The notes: a model not told the origin generated them from the sequence alone. Positions 20,042-29,588 are shown, counted from the stretch's first letter. The stretch is 64,000 nt of DNA from Bacteroidaceae bacterium (GCA_024398475.1 JAKSJB010000004.1:1-64000), one strand, 5' to 3'. Numbers and translations are program-made.

Positions 20042-21148
20042 ATGATCAGTTTCAACGATGTATTCGGACAGGACGAGATAAAGCAACGTCTGCTGTCAGA
20101 ACTGAAGAGCGGCAAACTGCCTCATGCGTTGATGCTTTATGGCGCAGAAGGCAACAATGCCCTACCTTTGGCATTGGCATTGGCACGTGAACTACTTGGA
20201 CTTCAAGGACCACAGCAACTGCTTATGTTCGATCAACTGCAGCATCCCGACCTTCATTTCTCTTTCCCAATATATAAGAAGGAGTCAGGCAAACCCGCTC
20301 CGTGCGACATCTTCCTCAAGCAATGGAGAGAACTGCTGCTTCGTACTCCCTACTTCGGCTATTCGGAATGGATGGATGCCATAGGAGCAGAAAACCAGCA
20401 ATTGATGATTTATGACGACGAGAGCAATGCCCTCGTTTCCAAGTTAAGCCTAAAAGCCAACCAGGGAGGATATAAGGTTGTAGTCATGTGGCTCCCTGAA
20501 AAGATGAATATTGCCTGCGCCAACAAGATTCTGAAACTACTTGAAGAACCACCGTTGAAGACAGTATTCATCTTGGTCAGCGAACAACCCGACAAACTCC
20601 TGCAGACAATACGCAGCCGCTGCCAGGCAATCAACGTTCCGCCGTTGACAGAGGACGATATCAGGAATTACCTCATCAGCAACTGTGCCATCTCACAGGA
20701 CGTCGCACAGGACGTTGCACACATTTCCAACGGTAACATCTGTTCCGCTCTCCGGAAAATCACAGACGACAGCGAACTTGAATTGTTCTTCAACCTCTTT
20801 GTAAACCTGATGCGACTCAGTTATGTACGCAAGGTAAAGGAAATGAAACAATGGAGCGAACAGGTTGCCTCACTCGGACGCGAACGTCAGAAACGCCTGC
20901 TTGCATACTGCCAGCGGATGATACGCGAAAACTTCATCTACAACTTCCATTCACCCAATCTGAACTATATGACTCAGCAGGAATCTCAGTTTGCCGTGAA
21001 GTTCGCACCCTTCATCAATGAGCGCAACGTAATAGGAATAATGACCGAACTGAGTTCGGCACAGCGTGATATCGAGCAGAACGCAAATGCAAAAATCGTA
21101 TTCTTCGACTTTGCACTTAAAATGATAGTACTTATCAAGAACAGATAA
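20042..21148 (+). CDS. holB: DNA polymerase III delta' subunit-like (HolB)
   Basis: Clamp-loader subunit. 368 residues. The N-terminus (FGQDEIKQRLLSELKSGKLPHALMLYG) and the AAA+ core with VVMWLPEKMNIACANKILKLLEEPP, FILVSEQPDKLL and QTIRSRCQ match delta'/gamma family members. The P-loop is lost (GAEGNNALPLA), as expected for delta', which does not hydrolyse ATP. The SRC motif that supplies the arginine finger is present. The C-terminal third is divergent, as usual in Bacteroidota. Confidence 0.88.
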   Translation: MISFNDVFGQDEIKQRLLSELKSGKLPHALMLYGAEGNNALPLALALARELLGLQGPQQLLMFDQLQHPDLHFSFPIYKKESGKPAPCDIFLKQWRELLLRTPYFGYSEWMDAIGAENQQLMIYDDESNALVSKLSLKANQGGYKVVVMWLPEKMNIACANKILKLLEEPPLKTVFILVSEQPDKLLQTIRSRCQAINVPPLTEDDIRNYLISNCAISQDVAQDVAHISNGNICSALRKITDDSELELFFNLFVNLMRLSYVRKVKEMKQWSEQVASLGRERQKRLLAYCQRMIRENFIYNFHSPNLNYMTQQESQFAVKFAPFINERNVIGIMTELSSAQRDIEQNANAKIVFFDFALKMIVLIKNR

Positions 21149-21156
21149 GAAACCTT

Positions 21157-21846
21157 ATGACTCCTTCCATTTTCCAACGAGCAGAAACCCTACTGGGAAC
21201 CAATGTCATGCAACGGCTGTCCTCCGTGCATGTAGTACTTATGGGAGTAGGCGGAGTTGGTTCGTGGTGTGCTGAAGGACTTATACGCACAGGATTGCAG
21301 CACCTCACCATCATAGATTGCGACAACGTAGAAACATCCAATATAAACCGACAACTTATGGCAACGTCTGCCACAATCGGACAATCCAAAGTTGAAGCAC
21401 TACGCAAGCACCTGCTGGAAATCAATCCAGAAGCAGAAATAACCGCACTTCACCGCAGATATTCGGGAGAACCATTGGAAGGAGAACTTAAAGCTGACTA
21501 TGTAATCGATGCCATAGACAGCCTTGACTGCAAACTTGCACTGATAATGCAGGCAACATCATCTTCCGACATCACCTTCTTTTCATCAATGGGCGCAGCC
21601 ATGAAAACCGACCCAACCCGCATTAAGGTATCTGAATTTTGGAAAGTACAGGGTTGTCCCTTGGCAAGGGCATTGCGCAACAGAATCAAGAAATCAAAGG
21701 ATTTTCCCAAAAAGAAGTTCCAATGTGTGTTCAGCGATGAGGAACCCATTGGAAATATGGGATCTATAGTTCAGGTAACCGCAGTATTCGGTTTTACCCT
21801 ATGTAGCCTTGTCATCAACGACATCAAGAATAAGGTTCAGGCATAA
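21157..21846 (+). CDS. tcdA: tRNA threonylcarbamoyladenosine dehydratase (ThiF/E1-like)
   Basis: Cyclises t6A37 in tRNA to ct6A using ATP. 229 residues. The E1-like Rossmann fold has MGVGGVGSWCAEGLIRTG (nucleotide loop), IDCDNVETSNINRQ (Asp and Arg that contact ATP) and DAIDSLDCK. The C-terminal region ...CVFSDEEP and NMGSIVQVTAVFG match TcdA. The gene follows holB by 8 nt. Its last 48 bp overlap the 3' end of the convergent CinA-C gene. Confidence 0.9.
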   Translation: MTPSIFQRAETLLGTNVMQRLSSVHVVLMGVGGVGSWCAEGLIRTGLQHLTIIDCDNVETSNINRQLMATSATIGQSKVEALRKHLLEINPEAEITALHRRYSGEPLEGELKADYVIDAIDSLDCKLALIMQATSSSDITFFSSMGAAMKTDPTRIKVSEFWKVQGCPLARALRNRIKKSKDFPKKKFQCVFSDEEPIGNMGSIVQVTAVFGFTLCSLVINDIKNKVQA

Positions 21847-22302
21847 CCTTATTGCCTCAGAGATTGCCTTTTTCAGATTTTCACTACGCCCGCCGTCCAC
21901 ATGAATACAATAAGCGACAGGTTCATGTTCCAAGGCAGATACACAAATCCAGACAGTACCGTTCTCAGCAAACTCATCCCCACCGTTACTTCCGGCATAT
22001 CCCGTGATTGAAACAGCCACGTCTGCCCCGGTCAGGGTTCTCACTCCCCCATTCATGGCAACAGCCGTCTGTTTGCTGACCACACCAAACTCATCAATTA
22101 CCTCAGGAGGAACACCTAATATACGCGTCTTCAATTCAGTGGCATAGGTAATGACTCCACCCACATAATAACGTGAAGCGCCGTCAATGGAAGCAATAGC
22201 CGCACCGATTCCGCCGGCAGTACAACTTTCAGCAGTTGCGATAGTAAGATTGTGGCTCAACAGGGTTTCGCCCAATCTCTGAATGTCGTCATTCGTTTGC
22301 AT
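21799..22302 (-). CDS. CinA C-terminal / nicotinamide-nucleotide amidohydrolase (PncC) family
   Basis: Predicted to deamidate NMN to nicotinate mononucleotide in pyridine nucleotide salvage. Starting at MQTNDDIQRLG it is 167 residues and has only the amidase domain, without the N-terminal molybdopterin-binding-like part of full CinA. TIATAESCTAGGIGA holds the Ser of the active site. SRYYVGGVITYATELK, GVVSKQTAVAM and SITGYAGSNGGDE follow the family. The frame is open to 22362, but the extra 20 residues are not conserved in kind. The 3' end overlaps tcdA tail to tail. It ends in TAG. Confidence 0.9.
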   Translation of the reverse strand: MQTNDDIQRLGETLLSHNLTIATAESCTAGGIGAAIASIDGASRYYVGGVITYATELKTRILGVPPEVIDEFGVVSKQTAVAMNGGVRTLTGADVAVSITGYAGSNGGDEFAENGTVWICVSALEHEPVAYCIHVDGGRSENLKKAISEAIRLCLNLILDVVDDKAT

Positions 22303-22443
22303 ACAATATGATATTATTCCAAATCGTACATTAGTAGTTCTCAGCAATTGCCGATTTACCAAACAAAAAAGTCATTAGCCTTCAGTTTACCTTGCGGCAA
22401 TACTAAAAAGACTAATGACTAACCGTTTATGGCTGTCGGCAAC

Positions 22444-22710
22444 TTATGCCTCTGCCTGTACAGGTATTACTGAAATGGTAGAACGATCCTTGTAACCACG
22501 CTTGAAAGTTACAATACCATCAGTAAGAGCATACAAAGTATCATCCTTACCGATACCAACATTCTTACCAGGATAGTGAACAGTACCACGCTGACGAACG
22601 AGAATGTTACCAGCTTTAGCATACTGACCACCGAACAATTTAACACCGAGTCGTTTGCTGTGTGACTCACGGCCGTTCTTTGAACTACCTACACCTTTTT
22701 TATGTGCCAT
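22444..22710 (-). CDS. rpmA: 50S ribosomal protein L27
   Basis: 88 residues. [29 protein letters not shown] is the full L27 start, near the peptidyl transferase centre, and [28 protein letters not shown] is conserved. It begins directly with MAHKKG, so no N-terminal leader is removed, unlike in Firmicutes. It lies 27 bp downstream of rplU, the usual pairing. Confidence 0.98.
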   Translation of the reverse strand: MAHKKGVGSSKNGRESHSKRLGVKLFGGQYAKAGNILVRQRGTVHYPGKNVGIGKDDTLYALTDGIVTFKRGYKDRSTISVIPVQAEA

Positions 22711-22737
22711 GTTTCTGTTTCTTTTTAATGGTTAAAC

Positions 22738-23055
22738 TTAAGCGACAACACTCTTGATTGTCAATTCTGTAAACTGCTGACGATGTCCGCGGAGTTTCTT
22801 GTAGCCCTTACGACGACGCTTGTGGAATACGAGAACCTTGTCACCCTTTACAAGTGGACAGACAACTTCGCAAACAACCTTAGCACCGTCAACTGTTGGA
22901 GTACCTACAGTAACTGCACCGTCATTGTCAACTAATAATACCTTCTCAAACTCAACCTGCTGCTGAGCCTCAGCGTCCTTAATGTGGTGAACGAAAAGCT
23001 TCTTGCCTTCTTCTGCCTTGAACTGCTGACCGTTAATTTCTACGATTACGTACAT
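22738..23055 (-). CDS. rplU: 50S ribosomal protein L21
   Basis: 105 residues. [42 protein letters not shown] and [25 protein letters not shown] are standard L21 blocks. It is the first gene of the rplU-rpmA operon. Its leader (23056-23140) has a stem of CCGAAAAGGC with GCCTTTCGG, and a TAACTTTG -7 box lies at 23142-23149, divergent from pgi. Confidence 0.98.
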   Translation of the reverse strand: MYVIVEINGQQFKAEEGKKLFVHHIKDAEAQQQVEFEKVLLVDNDGAVTVGTPTVDGAKVVCEVVCPLVKGDKVLVFHKRRRKGYKKLRGHRQQFTELTIKSVVA

Positions 23056-23149
23056 TATTTAATTATTAAACGGGTTTGACCGAAAGGCGGATTATATCTT
23101 CTACAACCACTTATGTGAGCCTTTTCGGCATAAATCGGGCGCAAAGTTA
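23056..23149 (-). promoter_or_regulatory. rplU promoter and leader hairpin
   Basis: -7 box TAACTTTG (23142-23149). The leader contains CCGAAAAGGC and GCCTTTCGG able to pair across about 31 nt, a possible autoregulatory L21 leader. Function is inferred from position only. Confidence 0.4.
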
Positions 23150-23264
23150 CAAATAATCCTTGAATCGAAGAACATTTTTCCCATTTTTTTGACAGCCTAC
23201 ACACTATTTTGACGGTTTTACATATTTTTAAGTATATGGTAACAGCATATTATATAAAAATTTG

Positions 23265-23272
23265 TACCTTTG
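23265..23272 (+). promoter_or_regulatory. -7 box for pgi
   Basis: TACCTTTG lies 37 bp before the pgi ATG at 23310. It overlaps the apparent upstream TTG start, which rules that start out. Confidence 0.6.
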
Positions 23273-23309
23273 CACAAAATATCCAGAACTAACTACATGC
23301 AATTATAAA

Positions 23310-24644
23310 ATGAAACTCGAATTAGAAAATGCAACGGGCTTTATAGCCCCTAAAATGATAGAAAGCCTCCAGGAAGAGGTTGATGCCGCTCAAGTTGCCC
23401 TCGAGCAAGGCACATGCCCCGGCAACGACTTCATCGGATGGCTTCATCTTCCATCATCTATAACTACTGAATTCATAGATGAAATAAAAGATGCGGCACA
23501 AACCCTACAGGAAAACTGCGATGCCGTAGTGATTGCCGGAATCGGAGGCAGTTATCTTGGTGCCCAAGCCGTGATTGCTGCACTTGACGACAATTTTTCA
23601 TGGCTGAAGCCGACCAATGCGCCACGTATTCTATTTGCAGGCAACAACATCAGCGAAGACTATCTGTCAGAACTTATCGACTACCTCAGGGACGTTCGCT
23701 TCGGCATAATCAACATCAGCAAGAGCGGAACCACCACAGAGACAGCCATCACATTCAGGTTGCTGAAAAAGTTATGCGAGGAACAACGTGGCAAGACAAT
23801 CGCCAGAAAGGCAATTGTTGCAGTTACCGATGCGAAGAAAGGTGCAGCACGCACGACAGCCGACAGGGAAGGCTACAGAACCTTCGTCATTCCAGACAAT
23901 GTAGGAGGCCGTTTCTCTGTCCTCACCCCGGTAGGTCTTCTCCCTATAGCAGTTGCAGGATACGACATTGAAGCCCTCGTAAAAGGGGCGCAGGATATGG
24001 AAAAGGAATGCGATTCAAATGTACCGTATTCAGAGAACCCATGTGCTCAATATGCCGCCATGAGATATGCACTATACACCTCTGGCAAGAAAATAGAGAT
24101 ATTAGTCAACTACCAGCCAAAACTCCACTTCATGTCCGAATGGTGGAAGCAACTCTACGGAGAAAGCGAAGGCAAGGACGGAAAAGCCCTATTCCCGGCA
24201 TCAGTTGACTTCTCCACAGACCTTCACTCCATGGGACAGTGGATTCAGGACGGAGAACGTACCGTCTTCGAGACAGTAATCTCCGTTGACAAGCCAAACA
24301 GAAGCCTGACCGTTCCTTCCGATGAAGAAAATCTCGATGGACTTAATTTCCTTGCCGGTCGCCATATCGACGAAATAAACCACAAGGCAGAAATCGGCAC
24401 ACGGTTTGCCCACATTGACGGCGGAGTGCCAAACATACGCATCTCAATCCCGAAACTCGACGAATACAATCTCGGTCAACTGATTTATTTCTTTGAGAAA
24501 GGATGCGGCATCAGCGGTCAATTGCTCAAGGTCAACCCATTCAATCAACCAGGAGTAGAAGCCTACAAGAAAAACATGTTTGCACTTCTCGGCAAACCGG
24601 GATATGAAGAAGAAAGCCAAAAGATATCGGCACGTCTGAAATAA
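23310..24644 (+). CDS. pgi: Glucose-6-phosphate isomerase
   Basis: Interconverts glucose and fructose 6-phosphates. The start at [11 protein letters not shown] gives 444 residues. [32 protein letters not shown] (phosphate-binding SIS motif), [20 protein letters not shown] (PGI signature), the [13 protein letters not shown] segment and HIDGGVPNI with [14 protein letters not shown] are typical of short bacterial PGIs. The gene is monocistronic, with its own promoter, and ends at a strong bidirectional terminator shared with the convergent GH95 gene. Confidence 0.96.
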   Translation: MKLELENATGFIAPKMIESLQEEVDAAQVALEQGTCPGNDFIGWLHLPSSITTEFIDEIKDAAQTLQENCDAVVIAGIGGSYLGAQAVIAALDDNFSWLKPTNAPRILFAGNNISEDYLSELIDYLRDVRFGIINISKSGTTTETAITFRLLKKLCEEQRGKTIARKAIVAVTDAKKGAARTTADREGYRTFVIPDNVGGRFSVLTPVGLLPIAVAGYDIEALVKGAQDMEKECDSNVPYSENPCAQYAAMRYALYTSGKKIEILVNYQPKLHFMSEWWKQLYGESEGKDGKALFPASVDFSTDLHSMGQWIQDGERTVFETVISVDKPNRSLTVPSDEENLDGLNFLAGRHIDEINHKAEIGTRFAHIDGGVPNIRISIPKLDEYNLGQLIYFFEKGCGISGQLLKVNPFNQPGVEAYKKNMFALLGKPGYEEESQKISARLK

Positions 24645-24649
24645 CAACA

Positions 24650-24684
24650 AACCGCCATCCCGTCGCTGACACGGGATGGCGGTT
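24650..24684 (+). terminator. Strong terminator between pgi and the GH95 gene
   Basis: A perfect 13-bp stem: AACCGCCATCCCG (24650-24662) with CGGGATGGCGGTT (24672-24684), followed by T6. An AACAACAAACC run on the other side allows weak use by the minus strand. Confidence 0.92.
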
Positions 24685-24706
24685 TTTTATTCGCAGGAAT
24701 TTATCC

Positions 24707-27097
24707 TTATTTTCCAGATACCTTTACTACCTTACCTGCTTTCGTCTTAACCTGATACTGATAGATGGCACGTCCGTCATCAAGTTTATATGTATTGGTA
24801 AGAACAGCACCCGACACCTTCAGGTTCTGGTATGAGCGGAGGTTGAGGACACCGCTTACCGAAGGTTTCAATGTAGCAGAAACCAGTTTACCGTCAGCCC
24901 ATTTCATGCCAACCACAAAACCACCACGTGCACGCAGGCCCTCAACACTACCCTCCTTCCATTCACTTGGAAGGGCAGGAAGCAGATGTACTGCACCGTC
25001 ATGACTTTGAATCAGCATTTCAGCAATACCCGCAGTAACACCGAAGTTTCCGTCAATCTGGAAAGGTGGATGAGCATCAAACAAGTTCGGGAATGTACGT
25101 CCGTCAGGATGCTGACGTGTATCTGCCCAATTCTCCGAAGGCAGGAGGTTCAGCATATTTCTGATAATAGTGAATGCATGGTCACCGTCCAACATACGAG
25201 CCCAAAAGTTGGTTTTCCAGCCAAGGCTCCATCCCGTTGCCGCATCACCCCTCTGCTGAAGAGTTACACGGGCAGCGCGGAAAAGTTCAGGAGTACTGAT
25301 TGGACTTATCTGAGCAGAAGGATACAAACCATAGAGATGACTTATGTGGCGGTGCTGATCCTTAGGGTCGTCACCGTCCTCAAGCCACTCCTGCAACTGA
25401 CCATACTTACCGACCTTCATAGGAGGAATCTGAGCCAACACCTTTGTCAATGTATCACGGTATGCAGCATCACATCCAAGAATTTCAGAAGCCTGCTTCG
25501 TCTGTGAGAGCACATCGTGGACAATCTGGTTGTCCATTGTGCAACCGGCACAGATTGTAGAACTCTTGCCCATAGGACCGTGTTCAGGACTTACCGACGG
25601 TACCATCACCATCCAACCATACTTAGGATGAACCTGAAGATAGTCGAGCAGGAAGTCTGCAGCACCCTTCAGTACAGGATACCACTCACTCAGGAACTGT
25701 TTGTCAAGAGTATATTGGTAATGTTCCCAGAGGTGAGTCGTGAGCCATGCGCCGCCGCTTGGATACATGCCCCAGGAAGCACCGTCAACAGGGCCGGCAA
25801 TTCTCCAGATGTCCGTATTATGATGAGCCACCCATCCGCGGCAGCCATACATCTGCCTTGCAGTAACCTTACCCGTTTCAGCCAAGTCACCAATCATGCT
25901 GAACAAAGGTTCAGCCGTTTCCGAAATGTTGGCAACCTCAGCAGGCCAGTAATTCATCTCTGCATTTATATTAATGGTGTACTTGCTGTCCCAAGGAGCA
26001 TCAGCCTTGTCGTTCCACACCCCCTGAAGGTTGGCTGCCTGACTGCCCGGGAATTCAATTCCGTCCCTCACTCCAGCCTTACTTGGCTGACTGCTGCTGA
26101 TAAGCAGATAACGACCGTAATTGAACATCAAAGCCACCATACCAAGGTCAGGAGTACCAGCCTTCACGCTGTTGTTGAATTCAGCAACACGGCGGTCAGT
26201 AGTAAGTTTGGCAAGAACCCCACTTGCAAAAAGTCCCTGCGTACCAAGATTCAGTTTCACCCTGTCGAACTGGCTTCTATACGCCTTGACATGTCGGTCA
26301 AGCAACTGCTTATAATTGAATCCTCTTACAGCATTCAGGTAATAATTGTTACGTGCTGAAGCATTGCCCGAAACATCCTTATAATTCACGAAGTTAGTTG
26401 CAGCCGTAACGATAATGGTTGCCGCCCTGTCCGTCTTTTCAAGCACCTCAGTCTTCACCTCGGCAGTCAGCCGTCCGTTTATTCCCTCCTGATCAGCACC
26501 CTTCACAGTATAATACGGACGGTCAATGCTGAACCACTCACCACTACCTCCGGAACGCTCAAGACGGATTACGATTACGTCATCAGCCATTGAAGCAAAC
26601 ACCGTGCGGGTATATTCAATTCCACCCGACACAAAGCGTGAGGTACTCGTTGCATCCTTCAGGTTAAGGTCACGGTAATAATCCTGCACATCACCCACAC
26701 CCGGAAAATCAATATGAATGCTTCCCAAAGTAAGGAAACGCATGCCGTGAGGTCCTGGAATAAAATCCTGATTGATAATTTTCTCAGCATCCGATTCCTT
26801 ACCGTCGAAGATAAGTTGTCTCACCTCAGCCAAACGGGCAAGGGAACGGGTACTGTTGTTGTTATGAGGTCCGCCACTCCAGAAAGTCTCCTCGTTGAGT
26901 TGAATCTCAAAATCCTTGGTACCGCCATACACCATTCCGCCCATACGGCTGTTACCTACAGGCAAAGCCTCAAGCCATATTTTGGCAGGAGCATCATACC
27001 ATAGGATATTGTCATAATCACTTGTTTGCTGATTGCCTGCCATAAGGAGCATGCTGCACACCGACATCATGCCGATAATAGAAAGAAGTCTCTTCAT
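24707..27097 (-). CDS. GH95 alpha-L-fucosidase (fucosidase AfcA-like)
   Basis: Inverting glycosidase that releases terminal alpha-1,2-linked fucose (some members act on alpha-galactosides) from glycans. 796 residues with a signal peptide (to about residue 20). The N-terminal beta domain starts [27 protein letters not shown]. The alpha/alpha barrel contains [16 protein letters not shown] (Asn of the catalytic dyad about 376-382), [11 protein letters not shown] (acid Glu about 570) and [11 protein letters not shown] (Asp about 682), matching the catalytic set of B. bifidum AfcA. The promoter -7 box is at 27164-27171. No SusC/D or sulfatase genes adjoin it. Confidence 0.93.
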   Translation of the reverse strand: MKRLLSIIGMMSVCSMLLMAGNQQTSDYDNILWYDAPAKIWLEALPVGNSRMGGMVYGGTKDFEIQLNEETFWSGGPHNNNSTRSLARLAEVRQLIFDGKESDAEKIINQDFIPGPHGMRFLTLGSIHIDFPGVGDVQDYYRDLNLKDATSTSRFVSGGIEYTRTVFASMADDVIVIRLERSGGSGEWFSIDRPYYTVKGADQEGINGRLTAEVKTEVLEKTDRAATIIVTAATNFVNYKDVSGNASARNNYYLNAVRGFNYKQLLDRHVKAYRSQFDRVKLNLGTQGLFASGVLAKLTTDRRVAEFNNSVKAGTPDLGMVALMFNYGRYLLISSSQPSKAGVRDGIEFPGSQAANLQGVWNDKADAPWDSKYTININAEMNYWPAEVANISETAEPLFSMIGDLAETGKVTARQMYGCRGWVAHHNTDIWRIAGPVDGASWGMYPSGGAWLTTHLWEHYQYTLDKQFLSEWYPVLKGAADFLLDYLQVHPKYGWMVMVPSVSPEHGPMGKSSTICAGCTMDNQIVHDVLSQTKQASEILGCDAAYRDTLTKVLAQIPPMKVGKYGQLQEWLEDGDDPKDQHRHISHLYGLYPSAQISPISTPELFRAARVTLQQRGDAATGWSLGWKTNFWARMLDGDHAFTIIRNMLNLLPSENWADTRQHPDGRTFPNLFDAHPPFQIDGNFGVTAGIAEMLIQSHDGAVHLLPALPSEWKEGSVEGLRARGGFVVGMKWADGKLVSATLKPSVSGVLNLRSYQNLKVSGAVLTNTYKLDDGRAIYQYQVKTKAGKVVKVSGK

Positions 27098-27163
27098 TGT
27101 TGTTTGATATAGATTTGATTATTCGTTAAACTTACGATATCCCCTACGGAATACATTTGGATG

Positions 27164-27171
27164 CAAAGATA
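27164..27171 (-). promoter_or_regulatory. -7 box for the GH95 gene
   Basis: TATCTTTG on the minus strand, 67 bp upstream of the ATG at 27097. Confidence 0.6.
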
Positions 27172-27291
27172 TGAAAAAAAACAGACAGAACGGCATTACA
27201 TACAGACAAAAAATCAATAATCGCGGAATATAAGTTTAGCCGAGTACCACTTTTTACCAGAGAGCCGTCACGTTCGAACGACACGTCACGT

Positions 27292-27360
27292 TCAAAAGCC
27301 TTTACCATACACCATAAATCTGTAAGAATTCAACTTGTCGTGATGCAGCAATTTCTTCAT
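27292..27360 (-). CDS. Possible 22-residue peptide downstream of an orphan promoter
   Basis: ATG at 27360 (MKKLLHHDKLN...) to TGA at 27292. It would be made from the well-formed promoter at 27422-27453. It is basic and His-rich, with no recognised relatives. It lies upstream of the GH95 promoter and is followed by the palindrome CGTTCGAACG (27271-27280). It may equally be chance within a leader RNA. Confidence 0.25.
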   Translation of the reverse strand: MKKLLHHDKLNSYRFMVYGKGF

Positions 27361-27421
27361 CACGATGGAACAAAAACTGACACATTCAGAATGGGCGACC
27401 ACTCCTTCCTGATTGCGAGCG

Positions 27422-27453
27422 CAAAGGTACGAATAAAAAATGGTTTGTACAAA
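27422..27453 (-). promoter_or_regulatory. Complete Bacteroidota promoter with no known gene
   Basis: TTTG (27450-27453), exactly 20 bp of spacer and TACCTTTG (27422-27429) on the minus strand match the -33/-7 consensus. It reads left toward the GH95 gene 325 bp away, which has its own -7 box. Confidence 0.6.
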
Positions 27454-27506
27454 TTTATTTGTACAAAAAAATTCAATTATTTGTATTTTTTGACAACAAG
27501 CGACAA

Positions 27507-27530
27507 ACGCAAACCCTAACGCAAACGCAA
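27507..27530 (+). repeat. 24-bp repeat, copy 2
   Basis: Identical to 606-629 (core GCAAACCCTAACGCAAACGC). Confidence 0.85.
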
Positions 27531-27543
27531 AAACAATCAAAAT

Positions 27544-27570
27544 AACTGATAACTGATAAACTGATAATTT
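27544..27570 (+). repeat. AACTGATA repeat
   Basis: Three CTGATAA units. The same motif occurs inverted at 28035-28065, direct at 28150-28178 and inverted at 35653-35687. Confidence 0.75.
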
Positions 27571-27678
27571 TCTTCAGGAGTTAAGCATTTTAATGCCATT
27601 GGCCATTAGTTTTTTGGGAGTCAACGAGTCAACAAGACAACGAGCAACCATCCGGATGGTAAGCCAATAACTCCGAAC

Positions 27679-27880
27679 CATAGCATTCGCCTGGAGGGCG
27701 ATACAGCGAGCCTTAGCGAGCGGTGAGTAACCGTGTGCGCAAGCGAAGATTGAGTATCTTCGCTTGCGACGACCGGAGGTTTATCTCCGCAAAGGAGTGC
27801 CGAAGGCTTTAGTGGCGCTCACGGATAGAGAAACGACAAAAAACCTACCTTAGCCCACAACCCGAAGGGGTGTGCCGTAG
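27679..27880 (+). repeat. Dispersed non-coding repeat, right copy
   Basis: Both ends match the reverse complement of 267-409 (see there). The interior differs and holds a perfect hairpin, CGCAAGCGAAGAT (27738-27750) with ATCTTCGCTTGCG (27756-27768). No open frame of note. This resembles a small non-autonomous repeat family rather than a gene. Confidence 0.75.
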
Positions 27881-27883
27881 CCT

Positions 27884-27907
27884 TTGCGTTTGCGTTAGGG
27901 TTTGCGT
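27884..27907 (-). repeat. 24-bp repeat, copy 3 (inverted)
   Basis: Reverse complement of the repeat at 606-629. It directly adjoins the dispersed repeat at 27679-27880. Confidence 0.85.
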
Positions 27908-28034
27908 TCCCCCTTGTTGACTCCCAAAAAGCCAATGGCCAATGGCCAATGGCTAATGGCATTTCCCCAATGGCCAATGGTATCCCCCCAACGGCAAAAA
28001 TGTAACACTCTCAATGGCAAAATGTGACACATAA

Positions 28035-28178
28035 AATTATCAGTTTATCAGTTATCAGTTTTTTAAAAAGAGATTGAAAATACGATTTTAGAGTTTTATT
28101 TATATATAATATATTATATATAAATAAACTTTTTTTCGCTCTCAAAAAAAAACTGATAAACTGATAACTGATAATTTT
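28035..28178. repeat. Nested inverted repeat with 34-bp AT palindrome
   Basis: 28095-28128 is a perfect AT-only palindrome (half-site TTTATTTATATATAATA). It is flanked by near-complementary TTATCAGTTTATCAG (28035-28065) and CTGATAAACTGATAA (28150-28178) arrays, so the whole can form a large cruciform. No gene seen. Confidence 0.8.
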
Positions 28179-28387
28179 ACATTGAGTTTCCGTACTGATA
28201 AAGTTGACTTCGTGCCCGATGTCCGTTGACTGTTTTCCTGACTTCGTTTACGCTTTTCCTGGAATAGTTAACTCTTGGCGGAAATCGTTGATTTTTTGCT
28301 TTATTGACTTCGTACTTTTTGAGTCAGCGAGGCAACAAGTGGGAAACGCAAACTGCTACTTAACTGTCCAACTCCTGACAATAAAAT

Positions 28388-28471
28388 TTACACGCTAAGG
28401 AAGTTGTTGACCTGTGTTTCTAATGCATCAGGCAGAATTGTCTTACTGCGAAATAATTTAATCTGTTCCAT
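28388..28471 (-). CDS. 27-residue open frame, possible truncated gene
   Basis: ATG at 28471, TAA at 28388, 12 nt after the stop of the 362-residue gene. It starts MEQIKLFRSKTILPDAL, which reads like a normal protein N-terminus. The frame ends where repeat DNA begins, so it may be the stump of a longer gene cut at the island edge. Family not recognised. Confidence 0.35.
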   Translation of the reverse strand: MEQIKLFRSKTILPDALETQVNNFLSV

Positions 28472-28483
28472 ATTGTATAAGTT

Positions 28484-29572
28484 TTATTTGTTACTCTTTG
28501 CGCTATTTTGTCCTCTATCCATCATCTCGAATGCCATTTCTTTAGCCATCTCTCGTAGCTCATTGTAGAGCTTGTCCTTGTTGATGCTGCCAGACTCTAT
28601 ATGTTTTTGAACAAGAGGTTTTGCGGCTTTCGTGATTCCATTGATGTCGGTGTTAGACTTTTGGTATTGTGCTGTTTGCTCTATTACTTTTGACACAGCT
28701 TCCATTTCAGACCATTGAGGACCACGATTCTTCATTATCTTTTCCTGAGGTTCAATATGGTCAATGCTAAGTTGACTGGCATCATGAGCTACCTGCGGTT
28801 CAAACAAAACGGTAGATGTCGGCTTTGCTATTCTTGTGAATAGTTGCAGATTCACTGTTACTTCGCCAGTGTCAGTCTTAATTTCAATAGACTTCACGGC
28901 ACTCAAAGGAACACTCTCACCTCTGTCACTGATGATTAATCTCATTTCATCGAGTCCCTTTCCTAACACACCAGATACCATAAAAGCATCCTTGAATTTC
29001 TTGCGAGAGAAGAGTGAGTCATATATTCTTGCAGGGAAGAGAACATGATCCGGACGACTGTATGAGAAACGGTCCTGAGTTGCAAGCGCAAAGATAAGTT
29101 TGTCAACCAACTCGTCGTGTGTCAAAACTATCTTATGTTCAAGCAATCGAAGCACAGTCTGTTCACAAGGTTTGAACATTTTTGACCAGCAGCTACGTCC
29201 ATTCTTAGGTTCTGAGCAGGCACTCTCTATGAAGTCAACGTATGATTTGAAGATGCCCAAGTGTTGCTTCAAAGACTTGTCTTCATTGATGATGGCAACA
29301 GTTGGTGAAGTGATAGCTTTCTCCGCTAACTTGATGTAAAGTCTCAGCAACTCAATGGTTTTGTTTTTGTCGTTGGCTAAAGCGTCTGATAAGTTGTCTA
29401 ACAAGTAATCCAAGTTAGTGTTTGTTCTGCCAATAACGACAGCTTGCTTCTCTAAGAACTTCTTTCTAAGAGAGGTTACATAACCGAGATATTTCACACT
29501 ATCTGACTTGCGATTCTCGTCAAGCCATAGTTTGAAGTTATCTTTTTGATAGTATATCATCTTTTTGTTCAT
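28484..29572 (-). CDS. Hypothetical protein, 362 residues
   Basis: Not recognised. It is soluble, mostly helical and basic at the start (MNKKMIYYQKDNFKLWLDENRKSDSVKYLG). The sequence around LSIDHIEPQEKIMKNRG resembles the first half of an HNH nuclease motif, but the downstream Asn and His expected of that family are not evident. The C-terminal 60 residues are charged helix (KDKLYNELREMAKEMAFEMM). It stops at TAA. It is the last full-size gene of the accessory island on the minus strand and is preceded by a 14-bp hairpin at 29589-29629. Confidence 0.65.
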   Translation of the reverse strand: MNKKMIYYQKDNFKLWLDENRKSDSVKYLGYVTSLRKKFLEKQAVVIGRTNTNLDYLLDNLSDALANDKNKTIELLRLYIKLAEKAITSPTVAIINEDKSLKQHLGIFKSYVDFIESACSEPKNGRSCWSKMFKPCEQTVLRLLEHKIVLTHDELVDKLIFALATQDRFSYSRPDHVLFPARIYDSLFSRKKFKDAFMVSGVLGKGLDEMRLIISDRGESVPLSAVKSIEIKTDTGEVTVNLQLFTRIAKPTSTVLFEPQVAHDASQLSIDHIEPQEKIMKNRGPQWSEMEAVSKVIEQTAQYQKSNTDINGITKAAKPLVQKHIESGSINKDKLYNELREMAKEMAFEMMDRGQNSAKSNK

Positions 29573-29588
29573 TGAAATTGAATACTAA

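Larger units (their letters stand above)
27454..28387. other. Repeat-rich gene desert
   Basis: No gene supported in about 930 bp. It contains two copies of the 24-bp GCAAACCCTAACGC repeat, AACTGATA repeats, 'ccaatggccaatggctaatggc' stretches (27930-27990), the right copy of the dispersed repeat (27679-27880) and a 34-bp AT palindrome (28095-28128) with flanking inverted repeats. The 64-codon plus-strand frame at 28204-28398 is low-complexity and not accepted. Confidence 0.7.

Noticed and set aside
28095..28128. Chromosomal replication origin at the AT palindrome
   Set aside because: TTATCAGTT words differ from the DnaA box TTATCCACA and no dnaA or similar gene is nearby.
28484..29572. HNH nuclease call for the 362-residue protein
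   Set aside because: Only a DHI-like fragment is seen; the rest of the metal-binding motif is not evident.
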